Of a stretch of 14,928 bases of DNA, positions 1 through 5,584 are shown in pieces. The stretch covers positions 1 to 14,928 of the forward strand of contig JBEBSR010000058.1 of assembly GCA_040394195.1 (NCBI GenBank), in the 5' to 3' direction. This stretch comes from Wohlfahrtiimonas larvae_A (lineage in GTDB: Bacteria > Pseudomonadota > Gammaproteobacteria > Cardiobacteriales > Wohlfahrtiimonadaceae). The position numbers were made by a program, and so were the translations under genes. A model generated the notes under the pieces. The model was not told the origin of the DNA, did not search any database, and saw only the letters and a program-made list of their open reading frames with translations. Within the stretch, counting starts at the first letter, position 1, and each line of letters starts with the position of its first letter.

Positions 1-52
<52 letters not shown>

Positions 53-58
53 AAATTT

Positions 59-97
59 AAAGCCTTTAATTAGAGATAATTAAAGGCTTTTTTATTT
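59..97 (+). terminator. Intrinsic terminator after tRNA-Gly
   Basis: A perfect 13-bp inverted repeat (59-71 with 78-90) containing AAAGCCTTT, with a 6-base loop, is followed by TTTATTT. It starts 7 bases after the tRNA CCA end. This is a classic rho-independent terminator and separates the tRNA unit from the ghrB-like gene. Confidence 0.93.
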
Positions 98-110
98 GTC
101 TCAGTAATAG

Positions 111-139
111 TTGTGCATTTTCATAGTGTTCGTTATGCT
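111..139 (+). promoter_or_regulatory. Weak candidate promoter for the ghrB-like gene
   Basis: TTGTGC (111-116) and TATGCT (134-139) are separated by 17 bases. Both hexamers match the sigma-70 consensus poorly (3/6 and 4/6). The position between the tRNA terminator and the gene is sensible, but the sequence alone does not prove it. Confidence 0.25.
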
Positions 140-197
140 TGAATGCTTAGCCTTGATGTTAAGTCATTCCCATTAATGAGTATTATGAGGATTCAGC

Positions 198-1178
198 ATG
201 AAGAAAAATGTTGTACTGTATAGTTCTATTCCACAAGATCAACAAGAAAGATTAGAGCAAGCTTTTAATCTGACAATTTTTGATAAAAGTCCCGATGCCA
301 ATCCTGAAGAGTTCATGGATATTATAAAGAATGCAGATGGTATGATTGGTGCCAATATGGCAACTCGTATCGATGAAGCATTTCTAGCGAAAGCATCGAA
401 TTTAAAAGCGGCATCCACAATATCTGTTGGATTTGATAATTATGATTTAGATGCTTTAGTTCAACGAAAAGTTCGCTTGATGAATACGCCCACTGTATTA
501 ACAGAAGGCACGGCGGATCTGATTTTTACATTATTGATGGCGACAGCAAGAAGAACAGCAGAATTGTCTCAATATATTCATAATGGGCAATGGAAAAAAG
601 GGGTAGCGCCCGAATATTATGGTACAGATATTTATGGCAAAACCATTGGTATTATTGGGATGGGAAGAATTGCCAAAGCTATTGCCAAACGTGCTCATTG
701 TGGATTTGATATGAATGTGTTGTATTGCAATCGCTCATCCCATGCAGATGTGGAATCTGAATATAAGGCTAAACGTTGTGATTTGGATGAATTATTGAAG
801 CAATCTGATTTTGTTATCGTGATTGTGCCTTTGGTGAAGGAAACAGATCGCTTAATCACAGCAGATAAATTAGCACTAATGAAACCTACAGCAATTTTAA
901 TCAATGGTGCGCGCGGTCGAGTGATTGATGAAGCGGCCTTGATTCAAGCTTTGCAGGCAAAAACTATTCGAGCAGCAGGTTTGGATGTGTATGAAGTCGA
1001 ACCGTTGCCAATGGATTCTCTATTGTTGAAGTTAGATAATGTTTTACTTTCGCCTCATGTGGGCTCAGCAACGGTAGAAACTCGTTATGCCATGGCAAAA
1101 TGTGCGGTTGATAATATCATTAACGCACTTAAGGAAGAAAAACCTGAGGAAAACTGGGTGAATCCAGAAGTGGGTTAA
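198..1178 (+). CDS. ghrB: GhrB-like D-2-hydroxyacid dehydrogenase (glyoxylate/hydroxypyruvate reductase)
   Basis: This 326-residue cytoplasmic protein is of the D-isomer 2-hydroxyacid dehydrogenase family, close in length and motifs to E. coli GhrB (324 residues). GhrB reduces glyoxylate, hydroxypyruvate and 2-ketogluconate with NADPH. Visible features are the substrate-domain motif STISVGFDN (73-81), TPTVLTEGTAD (97-107), the nucleotide-binding GMGRIA (154-159), the catalytic Arg239 in GARGR, Glu268 in EVEP and His287 in SPHVGSAT. The third Gly of the usual GxGxxG is Ala159, and Arg179 follows the second strand; both fit NADPH rather than NADH preference, by inference. The ATG at 198 has GAGGA at 187-191, 6 bases upstream. 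The gene is alone between a tRNA terminator and convergent cmoB. The exact physiological 2-keto acid cannot be read from the sequence. Confidence 0.88.
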   Translation: MKKNVVLYSSIPQDQQERLEQAFNLTIFDKSPDANPEEFMDIIKNADGMIGANMATRIDEAFLAKASNLKAASTISVGFDNYDLDALVQRKVRLMNTPTVLTEGTADLIFTLLMATARRTAELSQYIHNGQWKKGVAPEYYGTDIYGKTIGIIGMGRIAKAIAKRAHCGFDMNVLYCNRSSHADVESEYKAKRCDLDELLKQSDFVIVIVPLVKETDRLITADKLALMKPTAILINGARGRVIDEAALIQALQAKTIRAAGLDVYEVEPLPMDSLLLKLDNVLLSPHVGSATVETRYAMAKCAVDNIINALKEEKPEENWVNPEVG

Positions 1179-1190
1179 TGATTGATTGCA

Positions 1191-2141
1191 TCACTGCTCA
1201 GCAATAATTACTGCGCGCAGTGGTGCAGGATAACCTTCTATTGTTTTATTGTGATCATTAGGATCTAGGAAATCTTCTAAGGATTGATAAGTCATCCAAT
1301 CTGTTTTTCTCTGTTCTTCGATGGATGTTTGATTTAAATCCACACAACGAACATTTTTAAAACCAACGCGCTTCAAGAAAATCTCTAGCATTTTGACAGA
1401 TGGAATGAACCAAGTATTGCGCATTTGTGCATAGCGATCATGGGGAATCAAGCAGGTGTTTTCATTACCCTCAACCACCATTGTTTCTAAAACTAATGTG
1501 CCTTTTTTATTGAGCAGCTTTTTCAAATCACTTAAATGATCAATGGGAGATCGGCGGTGATAAAGTACGCCCATAGAAAATACAACATCAAAGAATTCTA
1601 ATTCTTCTGTCATGGCTTCTAAGCCAATCGGTAATTGCCAAATCGGTAATTCAGGTGCGTAATGCTTGAATGCTTTGAATTGCGATAGAAATAGGAAGTT
1701 TGGATCAATGCCCAATACTGATTTTGCACCAGCGCCTAACATTCTATAGCCATAATAACCATTGCCACAGCCAACATCTAAGACATTTTTGTATTTCAAA
1801 TCAATGTGCGGCGCAACGCGTTCCCATTTCCAATCAGAATGCCACTCAGTATTGATGAATGTATCGCAAAATTGCCAAGGACCTTTGCGCCACGGCATTA
1901 ATTTGCGTAAGGATGCTTCTAAAGCTACTTCATCTGTTTGGCCTTTTAAAATTGCACCATTGATTAGATCAATACTGAGGTCTTCAACTTGAGGCAATTG
2001 ATCCAAAATTGCTTGCCATTCATCAAAGTTGCCATGAATGTTCTCTGCAATGTGTTGTGGCAACCAAGTATCAAGTTTTTGTGCCCATGCACTTAAATCA
2101 GTATTGCGATAAAAATCAGAAATGGCAGAGTAATCAATCAT
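1191..2141 (-). CDS. cmoB: CmoB, tRNA U34 carboxymethyltransferase
   Basis: CmoB moves the carboxymethyl group of carboxy-SAM to 5-hydroxyuridine at tRNA position 34, giving cmo5U, which widens wobble decoding. The 316 residues match the usual length (E. coli about 323). Seen in order: LMPWRKGPW (81-89) with the carboxy-SAM-binding Lys86, DTEW-like INTEWHSDWKW (96-106), the methyltransferase motif LDVGCGNGYYG (121-131), SMGVLYHRRSP (189-199) with Tyr194, the DRYAQMRNTWFIPS block (235-248), and EGYPAPLRAV near the end with Arg309. These are hallmark CmoB stretches. The ATG lies 6 bases after the cmoA stop, with no clear ribosome binding site, so translational coupling to cmoA is likely. It ends 12 bases from the convergent ghrB-like gene, with no hairpin terminator seen between them. 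Confidence 0.97.
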   Translation of the reverse strand: MIDYSAISDFYRNTDLSAWAQKLDTWLPQHIAENIHGNFDEWQAILDQLPQVEDLSIDLINGAILKGQTDEVALEASLRKLMPWRKGPWQFCDTFINTEWHSDWKWERVAPHIDLKYKNVLDVGCGNGYYGYRMLGAGAKSVLGIDPNFLFLSQFKAFKHYAPELPIWQLPIGLEAMTEELEFFDVVFSMGVLYHRRSPIDHLSDLKKLLNKKGTLVLETMVVEGNENTCLIPHDRYAQMRNTWFIPSVKMLEIFLKRVGFKNVRCVDLNQTSIEEQRKTDWMTYQSLEDFLDPNDHNKTIEGYPAPLRAVIIAEQ

Positions 2142-2147
2142 AATATA

Positions 2148-2885
2148 TTAAGGTAGGGCAACAATAGAGATGAAGTTAAGACATTGGAACCATTGATAAA
2201 CACGTGTGAATCCAGCTTGGTGTAAGCGTTCTTTATGAATTTCAAAAGAATCAATGCGCATCACATTTTCAATGGCTTCACGTTTTTGAGCAATTTCTAA
2301 TTCAGAATAGCCATTAGCGCGTTTGAATGCTAAGTGCATGTCATCCAATACAGTTTGTTCTTCTTGATCATGAAAATAAGTTTTTTCAGATAGGAATAGT
2401 GCACCAGTTGGCAGCAAGCTTTGGCGAATTTTTGATAAAAGCGCTAAGCGTTCATCGGGTTCGATGAATTGCAAAGTTAAATTCAAAACAAAGATAGAGG
2501 TAGGTTCAAAATTTACTTGAGTAATATCAGCTTGTTTTAAATGAATAGGAATCAATCCATCATGCACTTGATCTTGCAATTTAAAAAACTGAGTGGCTTT
2601 TTCGATCATAGGCGCTGAATTATCAATCGCAATGATTTCTGTATTCTCAGTTTTAATAGAGTGGCGAAGGGCATTGGAAATAGCACCTAATGAACAACCT
2701 AGATCATAAATCTTAGAATTGTCTTCCGCAAACAAAGGCGCAAAGCGGCCAATTTGCTCAATAATCATAGGATAGCCAGGCGCAGAGCGCTTGATCATAT
2801 CGGAGAAAACATTAACGACTTCTTCATTGAAAACAAAATCTGTCTTTTTTCTTTTTTCAGAAAAAATAGTATCTGTAGGTTGCAT
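2148..2885 (-). CDS. cmoA: CmoA, carboxy-S-adenosyl-L-methionine synthase
   Basis: CmoA makes carboxy-SAM from SAM and prephenate, the donor used by CmoB encoded just downstream. Family marks are DTIFSE at the N terminus, the SAM-binding DLGCSLGA (61-68), AIDNSAPMI (86-94), LNLTLQFIEP (134-143), FKRANGYSELEIAQKR (187-202) with Arg202 (the carboxylate-binding Arg of E. coli), and WFQCLNF. I place the start at the ATG at 2885 (245 residues; E. coli about 247), because MQPTDTIFS lines up with the E. coli start MSHRDTLFS. A longer frame opens at a TTG at 2909 and would overlap tatB by 20 bases. Neither start has a good ribosome binding site; the ATG lies 4 bases after the tatB stop, which suggests coupling. 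Confidence 0.96.
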   Translation of the reverse strand: MQPTDTIFSEKRKKTDFVFNEEVVNVFSDMIKRSAPGYPMIIEQIGRFAPLFAEDNSKIYDLGCSLGAISNALRHSIKTENTEIIAIDNSAPMIEKATQFFKLQDQVHDGLIPIHLKQADITQVNFEPTSIFVLNLTLQFIEPDERLALLSKIRQSLLPTGALFLSEKTYFHDQEEQTVLDDMHLAFKRANGYSELEIAQKREAIENVMRIDSFEIHKERLHQAGFTRVYQWFQCLNFISIVALP

Positions 2886-2889
2886 AGGA

Positions 2890-3570
2890 TTATTGATGGT
2901 TGAGTTCAACTAAAGTGTCGTAATAGTTATCCATAATGTTGGATAAGCTCTTTAATTCACGAGGTTTTGCATACTTTAATTGATAGGTCAATAGTTTCTC
3001 TTCTTCATTTTGAGAGAATAATTCGAATTGACGAGCTTGGCAGATTCTCTGTAAAGCTTCAATGCTTTCAGGTTGAATTGAATGTGCATGATATTGTACA
3101 GAAGCGCTATAGTTCTTTGGCGGTTCTGTCATTACATTATCATCGTGATAATCATAGTAATCAGCTAGATCAGCATGAGTTTCATGATCATGTTCGTTAT
3201 GCTCAGTATCAGTTTTATTGGATTGAATTTTTACATTCGGTTGAATGCTGTGGTCAACTGCTTTTTGTGTATCTCTAATGGAGGATTCTGTTGCATGACG
3301 AGCTTCATGTAGAGATTTTTTTACTTCATCCAAATGCGCTGTATCTTTAATTTGATTAGTAAAATTGTCTCTTGTATCCATGAAAGATTGTTTCAAGTCA
3401 TCCACTTGAAATTCTTTCGAGACATCATCTTTCACTTGGTTAGTGAAAGAACGGATTTTATTAATCAGTGAGCCAACTGTGCGGATTGTTTCAGGCAACT
3501 TTTGTGGGCCAATGACAACCAAAGCGACGACAAAGATGATGGCGAATTCGCCAAAGCTAATACCAAACAT
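2890..3570 (-). CDS. tatB: TatB, twin-arginine translocase subunit with a long unusual tail
   Basis: TatB forms the Tat substrate receptor complex with TatC in the inner membrane. The N terminus is diagnostic: MFGISFGEFAIIF with Glu8, one membrane helix (about 5-20), the GPQKLPETIRTVG hinge and amphipathic helix (21-60). The 226 residues exceed the usual length (E. coli 171). Residues 121-144 are rich in His and Asp (His124, 127, 129, 132, 142). Residues 165-226 have a helix-forming, mixed-charge composition unlike the usual disordered Pro/Ala-rich tail. The start ATG at 3570 has no strong ribosome binding site and follows the tatA stop by 22 bases. It lies between tatA and cmoA; tatC, normally next, is absent here. 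The His-rich stretch could bind metal, but that is inference from composition. Confidence 0.9.
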   Translation of the reverse strand: MFGISFGEFAIIFVVALVVIGPQKLPETIRTVGSLINKIRSFTNQVKDDVSKEFQVDDLKQSFMDTRDNFTNQIKDTAHLDEVKKSLHEARHATESSIRDTQKAVDHSIQPNVKIQSNKTDTEHNEHDHETHADLADYYDYHDDNVMTEPPKNYSASVQYHAHSIQPESIEALQRICQARQFELFSQNEEEKLLTYQLKYAKPRELKSLSNIMDNYYDTLVELNHQ

Positions 3571-3592
3571 TATTTATGATTCAATTAGATGA

Positions 3593-3829
3593 TTAAGCGT
3601 TGTCTTTTTTGTTTTCTTTCGCAACTGTTTCTGCTTCGTTGCTTTCAGCTTTGTGCTCTACAGTTTCAACTTTTTGCTCTTCTTTTTTCTCATCTTCTTT
3701 CATTGCATCTTTGAAACCTTTCAATGCAGTTCCTAAGTCGCCACCAATATTACGTAATTTAGCAGTACCAAATACAGCCAATACAACGATTAAAACTACA
3801 ACCCAATGCCAAATGCTAAATGATCCCAT
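3593..3829 (-). CDS. tatA: TatA, twin-arginine translocase pore subunit
   Basis: TatA oligomerises in the inner membrane during export of folded twin-arginine proteins. The 78 residues show the canonical plan: MGSFSIWHWVVVLIVVL membrane helix, the FGTAKLRNIGGDLG hinge, a short amphipathic helix ALKGFKDAMKE, then a highly charged Lys/Glu tail. FGTKKL is the usual hinge; here the first Lys is Ala. I start at the ATG at 3829, since the GAGGTG at 3834-3839 lies 4 bases upstream and MGSFSIWHW matches the family N terminus. An upstream in-frame ATG at 3841 would add four residues and overlap the binding site. This is the first gene of tatA-tatB-cmoA-cmoB. Confidence 0.95.
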   Translation of the reverse strand: MGSFSIWHWVVVLIVVLAVFGTAKLRNIGGDLGTALKGFKDAMKEDEKKEEQKVETVEHKAESNEAETVAKENKKDNA

Positions 3830-3833
3830 AATG

Positions 3834-3839
3834 CACCTC
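3834..3839 (-). promoter_or_regulatory. Ribosome binding site that sets the tatA start
   Basis: Read on the reverse strand this is GAGGTG, 4 bases before the ATG at 3829. It favours that ATG over the in-frame ATG at 3841. Confidence 0.75.
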
Positions 3840-3861
3840 ATAAAAATACGGAATGTTAAAT

Positions 3862-3884
3862 ATTGTGAGCATTATAATCACAAT
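3862..3884. repeat. Inverted repeat over the tatA promoter (possible operator)
   Basis: ATTGTGA (3862-3868) and TCACAAT (3878-3884) form perfect 7-bp arms around a 9-base spacer. The spacer contains the reverse-strand TATAAT of the proposed tatA promoter. The arms resemble CRP half-sites (TGTGA/TCACA), but the spacing is 9 rather than 6, so this is not a standard CRP site. It could be a repressor operator or chance symmetry in AT-rich DNA. Confidence 0.4.
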
Positions 3885-3899
3885 GAGCTCTTTGGTATA
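3871..3899 (-). promoter_or_regulatory. Candidate promoter for tatA-tatB-cmoA-cmoB
   Basis: On the reverse strand a perfect TATAAT (3876 down to 3871) lies about 42 bases upstream of the tatA start. The hexamer 17 bases before it (TATACC) is a poor -35, so an activator or weak basal activity is possible. It sits in the 103-base gap between tatA and the upstream membrane-protein gene. Confidence 0.4.
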
Positions 3900-3932
3900 G
3901 GTTAAGTTGGATTATTTTTGCACGTACTTTGA

Positions 3933-5087
3933 CTATTGGTTGAATTCTCTACATTTATTCGGTCGATATCTTTGGCTTAAAGTCCCTTGATTGCATCGCC
4001 ATTGAATACTATCAGCACTTATATACGGTGTCACAATGATTGTGTCGTATTTTAATTTTTCATTAAACTGGATGGTGATGTTGCCATTTCGATTAACTTC
4101 AACGGAAGAGACAGTATGGTTTTGGATATTTCGTGCTTCAGGTAATTGGGCTTGTTGATTAGATGAAGGGTACTGTTTGTGTTCTCTATAATAATCGACA
4201 ACAGCTACTTGAGCGCCAGATGCTAATACTAAGCCTTCAGATGCATAAGTACGATGAGTGTATTCTTGATAGGCGGGGATGGCGAAAGCAATAATAATGG
4301 CAATTAAGCCAATGGGGGAAATGCAAGTAAGGATAAGGCCTATAATATGCCCTTTTTCTGGTTGCTCACCAAAATCATTATCACCAATTGTACCTGCAGA
4401 TGCCATGAGATAGATGGTTAAAACTAAAACGATTAATCCACCAATGGCAGGAATGAAGGCTAATAAAGCTAATAATCCTAGCCAGCCAGATTTATTTAAA
4501 TCATGAAAGCGTAATGAAAATGATCGAATGTAAAAAAATTGCATAATAATGATCACAATGCCAATGCTAAACATTGTGAGAATTGGTGAATTCATGAATC
4601 CACTAATATAAGCACATATGAATACGAGTAATAGTGTGACGCCATAGTTTGTCCAAAGTGCATTGATGAAGTTTAATCGTCCATAACGCCCTTCAAATGA
4701 AAAGCCAAAGAAAGATGGTGCTTCTTCTTCACCAAGATACACATTACGTTGGTTATTGTTTGTATTCTGAGTAAAACGTTGTTTGGGAGCAATGGACCTT
4801 TTTTGTGAAATAGTCTGCGTGTTTTGTTGTGGTGCGGCTGCTTGAAGTTCAGGGGAATAATGATACTCCTCTATATTAATCAAGAGCCCTTTAGTTTCCA
4901 ATGCAGTTTTAATGGAATGTGCTTGTTCAAAAGGCAGATCATTTTTAATAGTGATGGGTTTGCCAGAGAAGAAGACAATTGCCTGCGAATCAGATAGCTT
5001 TAATATCTTTTGAATATCGCTTTTAACTTGTTCGATATCATAGCCAGGTAAAATAATACCTGAAAAAATTATCTTATATCGTCTCAT
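3933..5087 (-). CDS. DUF805 membrane protein fused to a pilin-like C-terminal domain
   Basis: The 384 residues show four parts. Residues 1-75 form a small alpha/beta-looking domain with VFFSGKP. Residues 76-125 are a Gln/Asn-rich linker. Residues 126-245 are DUF805-like, with FEGRYGRLNFINALW, several membrane helices, and LRFHDLNKSGWLGLL (192-206) then GTIGDNDFGEQP. Residues 246-384 begin with a last membrane helix and run into AIPAYQEYTHRTYASEGLVLA (269-289 region), DYYREHKQYP and a Cys365-Cys379 loop near the C terminus, all type IV pilin-like. The prepilin peptidase site and the conserved Glu5 of pilins are missing, so it is probably not processed or polymerised. The pilin head probably faces the periplasm. 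Function unknown. The ATG at 5087 has only a weak AGAG upstream. It stands alone, with its own weak promoter candidate. Confidence 0.85.
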   Translation of the reverse strand: MRRYKIIFSGIILPGYDIEQVKSDIQKILKLSDSQAIVFFSGKPITIKNDLPFEQAHSIKTALETKGLLINIEEYHYSPELQAAAPQQNTQTISQKRSIAPKQRFTQNTNNNQRNVYLGEEEAPSFFGFSFEGRYGRLNFINALWTNYGVTLLLVFICAYISGFMNSPILTMFSIGIVIIIMQFFYIRSFSLRFHDLNKSGWLGLLALLAFIPAIGGLIVLVLTIYLMASAGTIGDNDFGEQPEKGHIIGLILTCISPIGLIAIIIAFAIPAYQEYTHRTYASEGLVLASGAQVAVVDYYREHKQYPSSNQQAQLPEARNIQNHTVSSVEVNRNGNITIQFNEKLKYDTIIVTPYISADSIQWRCNQGTLSQRYRPNKCREFNQ

Positions 5088-5112
5088 AATCTCTTTCTTT
5101 CGTTGTTAATTT

Positions 5113-5142
5113 ATTCTATTATTGTAGTCTTGCAAAAACCAA
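5113..5142 (-). promoter_or_regulatory. Candidate promoter for the DUF805-pilin gene
   Basis: On the reverse strand, TTGGTT (5142-5137) and TAGAAT (5118-5113) are separated by 18 bases. The -10 matches 5/6 and the -35 only partly. It is about 25 bases from the start codon, giving a short leader. Confidence 0.35.
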
Positions 5143-5226
5143 GGTCGATTCTAGCGAATAAAATGCTGAATGGATACTGAATAAAACTTCAGAAGTGTTT
5201 AAATTAGAATTGAGCAATAATTAATC

Positions 5227-5254
5227 TTGACCATTCAGTTAAATTGCCTATAAT
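5227..5254 (+). promoter_or_regulatory. Strong sigma-70-type promoter for the tRNA-ffs unit
   Basis: TTGACC (5227-5232) and a perfect TATAAT (5249-5254) are separated by 16 bases. Transcription would start near 5261, about 12 bases before the tRNA-Gly 5' end. This is the best promoter in the window and probably drives both tRNAs, the 4.5S RNA and read-through into dnaX. Confidence 0.88.
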
Positions 5255-5272
5255 ACGCTTCTGATTTGCAAA

Positions 5273-5348
<76 letters not shown>

Positions 5349-5352
5349 AATA

Positions 5353-5426
5353 GGCTGAATAGCATAGTGGTAATGCGTCGGTTTGCAAAACCGTGGATCC
5401 CAGTTCGATTCTGGGTTCAGCCTCCA
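5353..5426 (+). tRNA. tRNA-Cys (GCA)
   Basis: A 74-base cloverleaf is present with acceptor GGCTGAA/TTCAGCC, a short D arm, anticodon stem CGGTT/AACCG with anticodon GCA at 5385-5387, T arm CCCAG/CTGGG with loop TTCGATT, and encoded CCA at 5424-5426. Only four bases separate it from tRNA-Gly, so both come from one precursor that must be cut by tRNA-processing nucleases. Confidence 0.98.
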
Positions 5427-5437
5427 AAAATTATTAT

Positions 5438-5551
5438 GGTGACCTACATTGGTTTCCTCGCAGTGAATTATTACGCACCGTGTCAGGTCCGGAAGGAAGC
5501 AGCACACGTATTAGGTTTGCGTGCAGAGGGTCTGCTGGTGTAGGTCATCTC
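5438..5551 (+). ncRNA. ffs: 4.5S RNA, signal recognition particle RNA
   Basis: The RNA partner of Ffh targets inner-membrane proteins to the translocon. The universally conserved core CAGGTCCGGAAGGAAGCAGC is at 5484-5503 with GGAA tetraloop 5491-5494. The ends pair over a long helix (5438-5448 with 5539-5549), giving the roughly 110-base hairpin of bacterial 4.5S RNA. It begins only about 11 bases after tRNA-Cys, leaving no room for a promoter between them. The 5' end is therefore probably produced by RNase P or a similar step from the tRNA precursor. No U-rich terminator follows before dnaX. Exact mature ends are estimated from pairing. Confidence 0.95.
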
Positions 5552-5568
5552 CATTTTAGGCAGGTAAA

Positions 5569-5574
5569 AAGGAG
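5569..5574 (+). promoter_or_regulatory. Ribosome binding site that sets the dnaX start
   Basis: AAGGAG lies 10 bases before the ATG at 5585. It rules against a longer in-frame reading from 5393, which would translate tRNA-Cys and the SRP RNA. Confidence 0.8.
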
Positions 5575-5584
5575 TTTATCCAAT

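Noticed and set aside
2886..2909. TTG start at 2909 for cmoA
   Set aside because: It overlaps tatB by 20 bases and has no ribosome binding site, and the internal ATG at 2885 lines up with the known CmoA start.
5393..5584. A 64-codon 5' extension of dnaX opening inside tRNA-Cys
   Set aside because: It would translate tRNA-Cys and the whole SRP RNA. The ATG at 5585 has AAGGAG upstream and matches the DnaX family N terminus.
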